Origin: Pararhizobium qamdonense
GTDB taxonomy: Bacteria; Pseudomonadota; Alphaproteobacteria; Rhizobiales; Rhizobiaceae
Assembly (NCBI RefSeq): GCF_029277445.1
Contig: NZ_CP119568.1
Span: forward strand, 198,501-262,500
DNA: 64,000 bases
Direction: 5' to 3'
In this document: piece by piece, positions 45,245 through 53,807 of the stretch
Layout of the letters: every line of letters begins with the position of its first letter
How positions within the stretch are numbered: the first letter of the stretch is position 1
Position numbers and translations under genes: made by a program
Notes under the pieces: model-generated
Seen by the model: only the letters and a program-made list of their open reading frames with translations
What the model was told of the DNA's origin: nothing
The model's database searches: none

Positions 45245-45402
45245 AGGCCGTTGCCTTGGGCCGTTGTGACACTTGTCCGAAAGGACGTTCGCAGCGGCTC
45301 ATGCCGGTTCAGCGCCGTGTTGCGGCCTTTCAAAGGTTACGCTAAGCCTTCGTCGCGCCAGCGGCAGGACCCGTCCGCTCAGTGCAAAGCGCGGAGGAAG
45401 AT

Positions 45403-45849
45403 ATGTCCGGTCAATCCCTGGTCACCTATGTCGGCGTTGCCCATCCCTGGATGTGCGATGTGATGGGGCATATGAATGTACGCCATTATGCGGCGATGTT
45501 TGACGATGCCAGCTTTCAGCTTCTTGGGCATATTGCCGGTGCCGAAGGGCTTTCCGATACAAGCCGCGGCTGGGCCGATGTGCGCTCCGAGGTCGAATAC
45601 AAGCACGAGACCAAGGCTGGCGCGCTGTTGACGATCCACTCGCGCGTGATCAAGGCCGGGCGCAGTTCGGTGACGTTCGAGCAGGTCATGTCCGGTTCGC
45701 TTGATGGCGTCGTTCATGCGGTCAATCGAACGGTGAGCGTGCGGTTTGATCTTATCGAGCGGACAGCCGTGGCGCTTGACGCCGGTATGCTGGCGCGCGT
45801 CGAGGCGCTGCAGGCGGGCGCAGCCGCCAACGAGAACAGTGCTGGCTAA
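45403..45849 (+). CDS. Hotdog-fold acyl-CoA thioesterase
   Basis: A 148-residue protein of the 4-hydroxybenzoyl-CoA thioesterase group. Residues 14-35 read AHPWMCDVMGHMNVRHYAAMFD, with the catalytic-type Asp in the D-x-x-GH-x-N signature, followed by a hotdog beta sheet (EVEYKHETKAGALLTIHSRVIKAG). ATG 45403 follows GGAGGA; the longer frame from 45382 is unlikely. It overlaps the convergent LysR gene by 4 bp. The CoA substrate is unknown. Confidence 0.83.
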   Translation: MSGQSLVTYVGVAHPWMCDVMGHMNVRHYAAMFDDASFQLLGHIAGAEGLSDTSRGWADVRSEVEYKHETKAGALLTIHSRVIKAGRSSVTFEQVMSGSLDGVVHAVNRTVSVRFDLIERTAVALDAGMLARVEALQAGAAANENSAG

Positions 45850-46805
45850 GCGCCGTAGATGCGTTGATCGAGCGGGGTTTCGGCGATGGCGGTCTGGATA
45901 CCGGTAATGAGCGCTTTTTCGGCGCGGTTGATGATCTTTTCCGGATTGACCAGCAGGAAGACATCGATGGCGGGCGGGGTCTCATAGGGCGGCAACCGCC
46001 AGAGCACGCCGTCGGCCACGTCGCGCCGGGCCACGTGGAGCGGCAATGGGCCGATACCGAGCCCCGCGACAATCATGCGGCGGACCTCCTCAAGGCTCGA
46101 CGATACCCCGACCACATTGGTGGCGAGCTTGGCTTCACTGCGCAACAGCGCCACGGGCCGCAGGACATCGGCGATATTGTCGGTGTGGAACGAGACGGAG
46201 GGTTCGCCTTTCAAATCGGCGAGCTTCAAATCCTCCTGCCCGAAGAAACGGTGGTCGGGACCGCAGAAGAAGCCGAAGAATTCGCGGTAGACCATCGTAT
46301 AGTCCAGGGCCGCATCGCGGTTGCTGACAAGGCACAGTCCCAGCGAGGCCCGCTTTTCGCGCACCTGGCGGGTGACATCGCCGCTGGTGGCAACGGTGAT
46401 GGTCAGCGTTGCGCGCGGGTGGCTGCGATGAAACGCCGTCAGCGCCTTGTCGAAGATCGGCGAAATGACATGGCTTGCGACTGCGATCGTTACATGGCCG
46501 GTGACATCGTCGCCGACGCCGCGCACCAGCTGCGGAAGCTGCGAAATCGTGCCGAAGACCTCGATGCTCTGCTCATAGAGCAGCTGGCCGACATCGGTCA
46601 GCTCAAAACGAGTGGCATCGCGCTCGACCAGCCGGCGGCCGACCCGGTCTTCCAGGCGCCGCAGCGCATTGCTGACGCTGGGTTGCTTGAGATTGAGCTG
46701 CTCGGCGGCCCGGGTGATGCTCTTCACCTCGGCAATGACAACAAAGGTTCGCAGGAGGTTCCAGTCGAGCTCCCAGACCAGCCGGTCGGATCGTGGCGGT
46801 ATCAT
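45846..46805 (-). CDS. LysR-family transcriptional regulator, paralog of the 2782-3780 regulator
   Basis: A 319-residue LysR regulator beginning WELDWNLLRTFVVIAEVKSIT, with recognition helix LNLKQPSVSNALRRLE. The effector domain ends in GPLPLHVARRDVADGVLWRLPPYETPP, strongly similar to the regulator at 2782-3780. It is divergent from the amino-acid ABC importer (137 bp gap) and convergent with the thioesterase. Likely regulates the importer. Confidence 0.88.
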   Translation of the reverse strand: MIPPRSDRLVWELDWNLLRTFVVIAEVKSITRAAEQLNLKQPSVSNALRRLEDRVGRRLVERDATRFELTDVGQLLYEQSIEVFGTISQLPQLVRGVGDDVTGHVTIAVASHVISPIFDKALTAFHRSHPRATLTITVATSGDVTRQVREKRASLGLCLVSNRDAALDYTMVYREFFGFFCGPDHRFFGQEDLKLADLKGEPSVSFHTDNIADVLRPVALLRSEAKLATNVVGVSSSLEEVRRMIVAGLGIGPLPLHVARRDVADGVLWRLPPYETPPAIDVFLLVNPEKIINRAEKALITGIQTAIAETPLDQRIYGA

Positions 46806-46831
46806 TCCTGAAATCTATGCCTTCTATTTCC

Positions 46832-46852
46832 ATTATCTATTTGCGCAATAAT
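46832..46852. promoter_or_regulatory. LysR-type T-N11-A inverted repeat upstream of amino-acid importer
   Basis: ATTAT-N11-ATAAT, a perfect 5-bp dyad fitting the T-N11-A consensus of LysR boxes, lies 27 bp from the LysR start and about 90 bp before the binding-protein gene. A role in controlling both genes is inferred. Confidence 0.5.
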
Positions 46853-46942
46853 AGCACAAAGGCAATCATCAAATTCGGAAGGCGCGTCAACGCGTAACCC
46901 AAGCGACAGAGAATGCGCTTTCATCCAGAGGAAAACAGGACC

Positions 46943-47725
46943 ATGAAAACACTCATTTCAGGCCTTATGGCCGCGACATTGGCCTTTGCCGCCAGCTTCA
47001 CCGCTTTTTCGGCCAGCGCCGACGATCTCGAGGCGATCAAGTCTTCCGGTGAATTGCGCATCGCCATGTCCGGCCAGTATCCGCCTTTCAACTTCGTCAA
47101 CGAGAAAAACGAGGTCGTCGGTTTCGATGCCTCGATCGGGACGGCGATCGCCGAGCGGGTCGGCGTCAAGGGAACGCTGGTGACGACAGCCTGGGACGGC
47201 ATCATTGCCGGCCTGCTCGCCAACAAGTTCGACACCGTCGTCGGCTCGATGACCATCACGCCGGAACGCGAGAAGGTCGTCGATTTCGTCGGCCCCTACT
47301 ACCATGCCGGCCGCGCGGTGTTCGTCAACGACGCCTCGGCAGTTCAGAAGCTGGACGAACTGAAGGGCAAGACGCTCGGCGTCACGCTTGGCGAAACGCA
47401 TGAGAAATGGGCCCGTGAACAGGGCGGCTGGGACGTGCGTACCTACAAAGGCCTGCCGGAACTGCTGCTTGAGTTGAAGTCCGGCCGTGTCGATGCCATC
47501 GTCGTCGATAACATTCCCGTCATGGTCGCCGTCAAGGAAACCGGTGAAAAAGTCCGCCGCCTTGAAACACCGGATATCGAAGGCGGCAGCGTTGCCATCG
47601 GCATCGCCATCCGCAAGAACAATCCGGAGCTGAAGGCTGCGATGCAGAAGGCTCTTGACGCGATGATGGCGGATGGTTCCTACGAGAAGATCGCCATGGA
47701 ATGGGTCGGCAGCGACATCCGCTGA
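46943..47725 (+). CDS. Polar amino-acid ABC transporter substrate-binding protein
   Basis: A 260-residue family 3 periplasmic binding protein. A signal peptide of about 27 residues (KTLISGLMAATLAFAASFTAFSASA) is followed by GELRIAMSGQYPPFNFVNEKNEVVGFDASIGTAIAERVG, the family signature. I take ATG 46943, where the signal peptide begins, over the in-frame ATG 46913. It is the first gene of a four-gene importer operon. Its ligand is probably an amino acid or a small betaine-like compound. Confidence 0.9.
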   Translation: MKTLISGLMAATLAFAASFTAFSASADDLEAIKSSGELRIAMSGQYPPFNFVNEKNEVVGFDASIGTAIAERVGVKGTLVTTAWDGIIAGLLANKFDTVVGSMTITPEREKVVDFVGPYYHAGRAVFVNDASAVQKLDELKGKTLGVTLGETHEKWAREQGGWDVRTYKGLPELLLELKSGRVDAIVVDNIPVMVAVKETGEKVRRLETPDIEGGSVAIGIAIRKNNPELKAAMQKALDAMMADGSYEKIAMEWVGSDIR

Positions 47726-47742
47726 TCGATCGACAATTCAAC

Positions 47743-47777
47743 GCATATGGCCGGCTGGGGATAAGCCGGCCATATGC
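47743..47777 (+). promoter_or_regulatory. Intercistronic hairpin between binding-protein and permease genes
   Basis: A perfect 14-bp inverted repeat, GCATATGGCCGGCT / AGCCGGCCATATGC, with loop GGGGATA, lies 18 bp after the binding-protein stop. No U-run follows. In many ABC operons such a stem protects the upstream message, so that the binding protein is made in excess over the permeases. Confidence 0.75.
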
Positions 47778-47806
47778 CGTTCGCAGGCCTTTCCCGGAGT
47801 TTTGCC

Positions 47807-48454
47807 ATGGATTTCCCGCTGATGCTGCGCGTCTTCCCGTTCTTTGTGGAAGCCGCTTGGGTCACCGTGCAGATATCGGTTCTATCGTTGCTGCTCGGCC
47901 TTGCTGTCGCAGCCGTCATTGCGTCGGCGAAGATGTCGGGCTCGCTGGTCTTGCGCACATTCGGACGGTTCTATGTCAGCGTGTTTCGCGGCACGCCATG
48001 CCTGATCCAACTGTTCGTGCTTTATTTCGGCGGCCCGCAGATCGGCATCAATCTTGATCCGTTTGCTGCAGGTGTGATCGGCCTCGGGCTGAATATCGGC
48101 GCTTACATGGCTGAATCCATTCGTGGCGGCATTCTTGGCGTTGACCGGGGCCAGGTGGAGGCGGCCCGCACGATCGGCTTCAGCAAGCTGCAGACGCTGC
48201 GTCTGGTGATCCTGCCACAGGCGGCGCGCCTGATGATCCGTCCGCTCGGCGTCAACGCCGTCGGCCTGATCAAGGGGTCGGCGCTCGTCTCGACGATCTC
48301 CGTCGTCGAACTGACCTACACGGCGCAGCGCTTCATCGGCTCCACCTACAAGCCCTTCGAGATCTTCGGTATCGCCGCCCTGCTCTACATGATCATTGTT
48401 TATGCGGTGTCGCGCGCAGTCGATCTTCTCGACCGCCGCTACGCCATCAACTGA
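47807..48454 (+). CDS. Polar amino-acid ABC transporter permease (1)
   Basis: A 215-residue HisM/GlnP-type permease with about five hydrophobic helices and the family loop ESIRGGILGVDRGQVEAARTIGFSKLQTLRLVILPQA near residue 105-140. I start at ATG 47807 (CGGAG upstream); the earlier in-frame ATG 47774 lies inside the intercistronic hairpin. It forms the membrane channel with the next gene. Confidence 0.88.
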   Translation: MDFPLMLRVFPFFVEAAWVTVQISVLSLLLGLAVAAVIASAKMSGSLVLRTFGRFYVSVFRGTPCLIQLFVLYFGGPQIGINLDPFAAGVIGLGLNIGAYMAESIRGGILGVDRGQVEAARTIGFSKLQTLRLVILPQAARLMIRPLGVNAVGLIKGSALVSTISVVELTYTAQRFIGSTYKPFEIFGIAALLYMIIVYAVSRAVDLLDRRYAIN

Positions 48455-48466
48455 GGGAGGCGCGAC

Positions 48467-49126
48467 ATGCAAGGTCTCGATTTCAGCGTCGTCACGCCCT
48501 ATACCGACATTCTCCTCCTCGGCGTATGGTGGACGGTGGTCCTGACGGTCACCGGCGCCGTCATCAGCTTTTTCTTCGGCATCTTCTTTGCCGTTGCCGT
48601 GCTCTACGCGCCGAAGGTGATTGCCTATCCGATCCGTTTTTTCATGTGGCTGTTCATGGGAACGCCGCTGCTGTTGCAACTGTTCCTGATCTATTTCGGG
48701 CTCGCGCAGATCGGCATTAATGTTCCGGCGCTGGCAGCCGGGATCATTGGCCTTGGACTGCATTTCGCCGTCTACAATGCCGATGTCATGCGCGCCGGTA
48801 TCGTCTCGGTGGATGTCGGGCAGACGGAAGGGGCGCGCAGTATCGGTTTTGGCCGGTTCCAGACGCTGCGTTACGTCGTCATTCCGCAAGCCGTGCGCAA
48901 CACCCTGCCCTCGATCGGCAACAATCTGATCGTGCTTTTGAAGGAATCGTCGCTGGTCTCGATCATCGGCATTGCCGAACTCGTGCACTCGGCGCAGCTG
49001 GCGATCAGCGAAACGTTCCGGCCATTCGAATTCTACATCACGGTGGCCGCACTCTATTACATACTCAATCTCGTCCTTGAAACCGGTTTGCGGCAGGTCG
49101 AAAAACAAGTGGAGGTATCCCGATGA
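48467..49126 (+). CDS. Polar amino-acid ABC transporter permease (2)
   Basis: A 219-residue HisM/GlnP-type permease with about five membrane helices, [22 protein letters not shown] in the family position, and the EAA loop [34 protein letters not shown] precedes the ATG; 12 bp separate it from the first permease and it overlaps the ATPase gene by 4 bp. Confidence 0.9.
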   Translation: MQGLDFSVVTPYTDILLLGVWWTVVLTVTGAVISFFFGIFFAVAVLYAPKVIAYPIRFFMWLFMGTPLLLQLFLIYFGLAQIGINVPALAAGIIGLGLHFAVYNADVMRAGIVSVDVGQTEGARSIGFGRFQTLRYVVIPQAVRNTLPSIGNNLIVLLKESSLVSIIGIAELVHSAQLAISETFRPFEFYITVAALYYILNLVLETGLRQVEKQVEVSR

Positions 49127-49887
49127 CCGTCCAGCGGCCCATGGTCGAGGTAAAGGGCGCCCGCAAGGCCTATGGTGCGCTCGAAGTTCTCAAGGGGATC
49201 GATCTCTCCGTCACGCGCGGCCAGATCGTCGCCATCATCGGCCCGAGCGGCTCTGGCAAGAGCACGCTTCTGCGCTCCATCAACCATCTCGAAACGCTGA
49301 ATGGCGGCGAGATCTGGCTTGACGGCGTCCAGGTGAACCAGCCTCTGCGGGGTGCGCCGTTCGAACGTCATATCAACGCGGTGCGCCAGCAGATGGGCAT
49401 GGTGTTCCAGCACTTCAATCTGTTTCCGCATCTGACCGTACTCGAAAACATCACCATGGGTCCGGTCATTCTCAAGGGCATGGCCAAGAAGGCCGCCCGC
49501 GAACTGGCGGTCGAACTCCTGTCGAAGGTGGGGCTTGCCGAGAAGGTCGATGCCTATCCGTCGCGGCTGTCGGGTGGGCAGAAACAGCGCGTGGCTATTG
49601 CGCGCGCGCTTGCCATGCAGCCGAAGGTGATGCTGTTCGACGAAGCGACATCAGCGCTCGACCCGGAACTGGTCGATGAGGTCAACGCCGTCATGAAGCA
49701 GCTGGCTGCGGAGCATATGACCATGCTGATCGTCACCCATGAAATGCGCTTTGCCGGCGAAGTTGCCGACCGCGTGCTGTTCATGGATGGCGGCGTGGTC
49801 GTCGAGGAAGGACCGCCCAGCGACATTTTTCGCGCGCCTACACAGGAACGCACCCGCGCCTTCCTGAAGAAATATCTTGCTGCCTGA
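49123..49887 (+). CDS. Polar amino-acid ABC transporter ATP-binding protein
   Basis: A 254-residue GlnQ-type ATPase. Walker A is [19 protein letters not shown], the Q-loop is [19 protein letters not shown], the signature is [19 protein letters not shown], Walker B is [15 protein letters not shown], and the switch is IVTHEMRFA. Full length, translationally coupled to the second permease. It ends the importer operon. Confidence 0.93.
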   Translation: MTVQRPMVEVKGARKAYGALEVLKGIDLSVTRGQIVAIIGPSGSGKSTLLRSINHLETLNGGEIWLDGVQVNQPLRGAPFERHINAVRQQMGMVFQHFNLFPHLTVLENITMGPVILKGMAKKAARELAVELLSKVGLAEKVDAYPSRLSGGQKQRVAIARALAMQPKVMLFDEATSALDPELVDEVNAVMKQLAAEHMTMLIVTHEMRFAGEVADRVLFMDGGVVVEEGPPSDIFRAPTQERTRAFLKKYLAA

Positions 49888-50198
49888 ATGAGACGATCCG
49901 TTGTGCCGGGCAATGCGTTTCCGGCATAACGCCCGATGCCGGAAAGAAGCGCTCGGTTATCCACGCGCGCCGGCGCAGACGCGTCCATCGTCTCTGCAAA
50001 TGGCGTTGCCATTGAGTTGTCGCCGCCCTTCCCCAAAGCCCAATCTTTGTTCCGTTGACATCGCAAGGTGCGGTTCGGTGTGCCTTGCTGGGCGCCGTGC
50101 GGCCGCAATCCTAGCTTCGCCGCTGTGATGGAAACAGCGCATTTGACTTTTGTCAGCACTGATGACTATTGTCTAATTCGGCGATTGAAGGAGACATG
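49888..50198. other. 311-bp intergenic region upstream of the SorC-type regulator
   Basis: No gene is supported. A hairpin, TTGTGCCGG-N11-CCGGCATAA (one G-U pair) at 49901-49929, follows the importer operon and may end its message. A possible promoter for the regulator is TTGACT (50143-50148), 17 bp, CTATTG (50166-50171). CATTTGAC at 50140-50147 overlaps it and matches an arm of the operator at 57531-57557. Confidence 0.5.
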
Positions 50199-51164
50199 AT
50201 GCCCATCCGGTCCACTGATCAGATTCTGCACAAGGCGGCATGGCTCTACTATACCCATGGACTTCGGCAGGATGAAGTGGCGCAGCGGCTGAATATTTCC
50301 CGCGCATCCGTCGCCACCTATTTGAGACGCGCGCGGGAAACCGGGATCGTCAATATCGCCACATCGACCCAGCTGTTTGCCGACGACATCCTGGCGCGCC
50401 AGCTGGAGGATGCGCTGGGCCTCACCTCGGTATGGATCGTGCCGGAAGACCGGCAGGCAATGGATCCGACGGCGGAAATGCCGGTGGTCGCAGCGGCAGT
50501 CTTTCTGGAATTGATCAACAAGGGCGACCGTGTCGGCGTTGCCTGGGGACGCACGGTCTATCATCTCGCCGACGTCATGCCCTATGCCGACCTGCAGGGC
50601 GTCACCGTGGTGCAATTGTGCGGCAATCTCGGAGCGCCATATTCCTACCGGCCCGACCAATGCACCACGGAAATTGCCCGGCGCCTGAACGCCGAGGGTA
50701 TCAATGTCTACGCGCCGCTGGTGCTCAGTTCCGAAGAACTGGCTGCCGCCTTGCGCGCCGAACCGGTCATTCGCGAGCAGATGGCGACCATCTCCGATTG
50801 TCAGCTAGCGCTGTATTCCGTCGGCGGCATCGAGGATGACAGCCACCTGGTGAAATGCGGGGCACTGACAGCGCAGGAAATGCATGCGCTGGGAGAAAAG
50901 GGCGCTGCGGGCGTCATTGCCGGCCAGATCATCGATCATGATGGGCAGTGGCTGGACTGCGCGCACAACCGCCGTTGCATTTCCGCCGATCTCGATTCCA
51001 TCCGCGCGATCGGCAAACGCATGATGGTGATCCAGGAAGACAGTAAGTTCGAACCGCTTGTGGCCGCGATCAAGGGCGGTTTTGCCTCGCATCTGGTGGT
51101 GACCACGTCCATGGCCCGGCGGCTTCTGGAGCGCTGGAGCACCGGCAGCCGCAGCACCTCATAA
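50199..51164 (+). CDS. SorC-family transcriptional regulator
   Basis: A 321-residue regulator. The N-terminal helix-turn-helix is KAAWLYYTHGLRQDEVAQRLNISRASVATYLRRARE (residues about 13-48), followed by the sugar-phosphate-binding domain of the SorC/DeoR_C family (GVAWGRTVYHLADVM near 113, GNLGAPYSYRPDQCTTEIARRL). GAAGGAG upstream favours ATG 50199 over the adjacent ATG 50196. SorC regulators sense phosphorylated sugars, which fits the following aldolase and the mtnK/mtnA operon. Confidence 0.87.
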   Translation: MPIRSTDQILHKAAWLYYTHGLRQDEVAQRLNISRASVATYLRRARETGIVNIATSTQLFADDILARQLEDALGLTSVWIVPEDRQAMDPTAEMPVVAAAVFLELINKGDRVGVAWGRTVYHLADVMPYADLQGVTVVQLCGNLGAPYSYRPDQCTTEIARRLNAEGINVYAPLVLSSEELAAALRAEPVIREQMATISDCQLALYSVGGIEDDSHLVKCGALTAQEMHALGEKGAAGVIAGQIIDHDGQWLDCAHNRRCISADLDSIRAIGKRMMVIQEDSKFEPLVAAIKGGFASHLVVTTSMARRLLERWSTGSRSTS

Positions 51165-51233
51165 TCCCCTGTCCCATCTGATCCACCCGGCAAAGACCGG
51201 GTCTCAAAAACCTGCCCGAGGGAGGAGCAAACA

Positions 51234-53288
51234 ATGAAAAATCTCTGGAGCGATACCGACGCCGAGGCAATGGTCTCAACCTATGCCGCAAAAGGCATCA
51301 ACCGCGATCTGGCATTGCGTACCTATACGACGCGTCTGCTCGGCGGCAATCCGCGGCTGGTGCTGCATGGCGGCGGCAACACTTCGGTGAAAACAACCGT
51401 CAGCGATCTTGTCGGCGACGAATGGGATGTGCTGTGCGTCAAGGGCAGCGGCTGGGACATGGGGATCATCGAGCCGGCCGGCCTTCCAGCCGTTAAGATC
51501 GCTCCGCTGTTGAAAGCCCGCAAGCTCACCAAGCTTTCCGACGAGGACATGGTGACCCTGCAGCGCGCCAACCTGATCGACCCGGCTTCGCCCAACCCGT
51601 CCGTCGAGGCGCTGCTGCACGCTTTCATTCCGCACAAGTTCGTCGATCACACCCATTCGACCGGCGTTCTGGCGATTGCCGACCTTGAGGACAGCATGGA
51701 GGTCAGCGCAAAGGTGTTCGGACCGAAAATGGGGCTGGTGCCCTATGTGATGCCTGGCTTTGATCTTGCTAAGCTCGCTTCCGAAGTTTTTGACCGGGAC
51801 CCGACGGTGGATGGCCTCATCCTCGACAAGCACGGTATCTTCACCTTCGGCGCCACCGCCAAGGAAGCCTATGACCGGATGATCCACTATGTGACGCTGG
51901 CCGAGGATTACGTGGCGAAAAATGGCCGCAACCCTTTCACGCCGGCCGCCCTGCCCGCAGATCTCGCCAGGCCGAACGATATTACCGCCATGCTGCGCGG
52001 GGCGGTTGCCGTTTCAAAAGGTGATGGCCGCTACGATCGCATGATCGCAGAGTTCCGCACCTCGCCGGCAATCCTTGATTTCGTCAATGCAGCCGAAGTC
52101 GAGGACATGGCGTCGCGGGGCGTTTCGACGCCGGATCTGTCGATCCGCATCAAGACCGGGCCGATGGTGCTGCCTGCACCCGATGCCAACGATCTCGATG
52201 GATACAAATCTGTTATTGCGGCCCGTGTTGCCACGTTTGTGGAGAACTACACCCGCTATTTTGAGGCAAATGACGCACGCGACGACGTCAAGCGCATCAT
52301 GCTGGACCCGATGCCGCGTTTGACGCTGGTGCCGGGGCTCGGCATGTTCGGCCATGGCCGCACACTGAAAGATGCGAAGATCGCTGCGGATGTTGGAGAA
52401 ATGTGGATCGAGGCGGCCCGCGATGCCGAATCCATCGGCCGGTTCCAGCCGGTCAGCAAACCCGATCTGTTCGATCTTGAATATTGGTCGCTGGAACAGG
52501 CAAAGCTTGCCGGCGCCAAGGCCAAACCGTTCACCGGGCAGGTCGCGGTGGTCACCGGCGGCGCCGGTGCGATCGGCGCTGCCACCGCCAAGGCTTTTGC
52601 CCGTGACGGCGCGCATGTGGTCGTGCTCGATCTCGACGGCGGCAAGGCGGCGGAGGTGGCAAAATCGATCGGCAACCAGTCCATTGGCCTTTCCTGTGAC
52701 GTGACCGATCCTGCCTCGGTGCGCGCAGCCTTCGATGCCGCCCTCACCACCTATGGCGGCGTCGATATCGTCGTCTCCAATGCGGGTGCCGCCTGGGAAA
52801 GCCCGATTGCAACCATGGACGATGCGCTGTTGCGCAGGAGTTTCGAACTCAATTTCTTTTCACATCAGAGCGTGGCGCAAAACGCGGTGCGGATCATGAA
52901 GGAGCAGGCCACCGGCGGTGTTTTGCTGTTCAATGCCAGCAAGCAGGCGGTCAATCCCGGCGCCAATTTCGGCGCCTACGGCCTGCCCAAGGCAGCCGCC
53001 CTGTTCCTGTCGCGCCAATATGCGCTGGAACACGGCAAGGATGGCATTCGCTCGAACGCCGTCAATGCCGACCGTATCCGCTCGGGCCTTCTCAACGACG
53101 AGATGATCGCAAACCGTTCGGCCGCACGCGGCCTGTCGGTCAAGGACTATATGGGCGGCAATCTGCTGGGTCTCGAGGTAACGGCTGACGATGTTGCCCA
53201 GGCCTTCGTGCACCATGCCCTAGCCGAGCGCACCACCGCCGACGTGACCACTGTCGATGGCGGAAATATCGCCGCAGCGATGCGGTAA
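51234..53288 (+). CDS. Bifunctional class II aldolase / short-chain dehydrogenase (RhaD-type fusion)
   Basis: A 684-residue two-domain protein. Residues about 20-400 are a class II aldolase (LVLHGGGNTSVKT near 40, metal-binding His in FVDHTHSTG near 140 and LDKHGIFTFG near 200). Residues about 427-684 are a short-chain dehydrogenase: VAVVTGGAGAIGAATAKAFA, catalytic Ser in FNASKQAV, and Y-x-x-x-K in AYGLPKAAA. Such fusions cleave a ketose-1-phosphate to DHAP plus an aldehyde and then oxidise or reduce that aldehyde, as proposed for rhizobial rhamnose RhaD. Here the likely substrate is a 5-substituted ribulose-1-phosphate from MtnA. Strong GGGAGGAG upstream. Confidence 0.83.
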   Translation: MKNLWSDTDAEAMVSTYAAKGINRDLALRTYTTRLLGGNPRLVLHGGGNTSVKTTVSDLVGDEWDVLCVKGSGWDMGIIEPAGLPAVKIAPLLKARKLTKLSDEDMVTLQRANLIDPASPNPSVEALLHAFIPHKFVDHTHSTGVLAIADLEDSMEVSAKVFGPKMGLVPYVMPGFDLAKLASEVFDRDPTVDGLILDKHGIFTFGATAKEAYDRMIHYVTLAEDYVAKNGRNPFTPAALPADLARPNDITAMLRGAVAVSKGDGRYDRMIAEFRTSPAILDFVNAAEVEDMASRGVSTPDLSIRIKTGPMVLPAPDANDLDGYKSVIAARVATFVENYTRYFEANDARDDVKRIMLDPMPRLTLVPGLGMFGHGRTLKDAKIAADVGEMWIEAARDAESIGRFQPVSKPDLFDLEYWSLEQAKLAGAKAKPFTGQVAVVTGGAGAIGAATAKAFARDGAHVVVLDLDGGKAAEVAKSIGNQSIGLSCDVTDPASVRAAFDAALTTYGGVDIVVSNAGAAWESPIATMDDALLRRSFELNFFSHQSVAQNAVRIMKEQATGGVLLFNASKQAVNPGANFGAYGLPKAAALFLSRQYALEHGKDGIRSNAVNADRIRSGLLNDEMIANRSAARGLSVKDYMGGNLLGLEVTADDVAQAFVHHALAERTTADVTTVDGGNIAAAMR

Positions 53289-53307
53289 TCCATGGCAACG
53301 GCCTCGC

Positions 53308-53445
53308 TCAGGCGAGGTCGGTTAACGCAAAGTCATCGCCCTTGTATTCGAGGGCGATGTTCAGCGACTTTGCGCAGGCATAGCTGAAACAGTCGCCAAA
53401 GTTGAGATCCGCCGGCCAATGGCCTTGCCGGTGGTTAGAGATCAT
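53308..53445 (-). pseudogene. vapC: vapC toxin remnant with in-frame internal deletion
   Basis: A 45-codon frame. It starts at an ATG overlapping the end of vapB (normal vapBC coupling) and after only three further residues runs into [22 protein letters not shown], then [10 protein letters not shown], the C-terminal third of a PIN-domain VapC toxin (normally about 130 residues). The N-terminal and central part with the first catalytic acids (usually MI-x-D-T-S and the central Glu) is missing, yet the frame is preserved. Ribonuclease activity should be lost. The frame is too short for standard gene finders. Confidence 0.8.
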
Positions 53446-53686
53446 CCCACATTTCATCGATAAATGGTTTCATATCGAAATCCGGATCGCTCGGACCCAT
53501 TGTCCCGGCCATAGTTTGGGCCTTGGCAATCCGCTCCCGCAACGGGCGCACCTGCTCGACGCGATCAAGTTCACGCTGCAAAGCCTGTCGCACCGCTTCC
53601 GTCTTGCTTGGAGCGTTGAGAGCTTTTTGTAATTGTCTTGTGAGTGCATCGACAGAGCTATCGCGGATGAAAAGCGCCACGTGCAT
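53435..53686 (-). CDS. vapB: VapB-type antitoxin
   Basis: An 83-residue antitoxin of the Rv0623/PSK-type family. The N-terminal DNA-binding part is [20 protein letters not shown], followed by [16 protein letters not shown] and a C-terminal toxin-wrapping tail ending [24 protein letters not shown] precedes the ATG at 53686; the longer frame to 53857 reaches into the importer terminator. It appears intact, although its cognate vapC is deleted, so it may persist as a DNA-binding relic or as an antidote to related toxins. Confidence 0.82.
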   Translation of the reverse strand: MHVALFIRDSSVDALTRQLQKALNAPSKTEAVRQALQRELDRVEQVRPLRERIAKAQTMAGTMGPSDPDFDMKPFIDEMWDDL

Positions 53687-53751
53687 ATCCCTCAAAGATA
53701 TCCATACTGTGTAGAACGATATCTCTGGTAGTTGGTCTTTCAAAGACCTGC

Positions 53752-53782
53752 CAAAACAAAAAAAGAGCGGCCCGGAGGCCGC
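53752..53782 (-). terminator. Rho-independent terminator of the ribose-type ABC operon
   Basis: On the minus strand, stem GCGGCC-TCCG-GGCCGC is followed by TCTTTTTTTGTTTT, 26 bp after the binding-protein stop. Strong GC stem plus long U-run. Confidence 0.9.
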
Positions 53783-53807
53783 CCGAAGTTTCCACGGGGG
53801 GTGTGGA

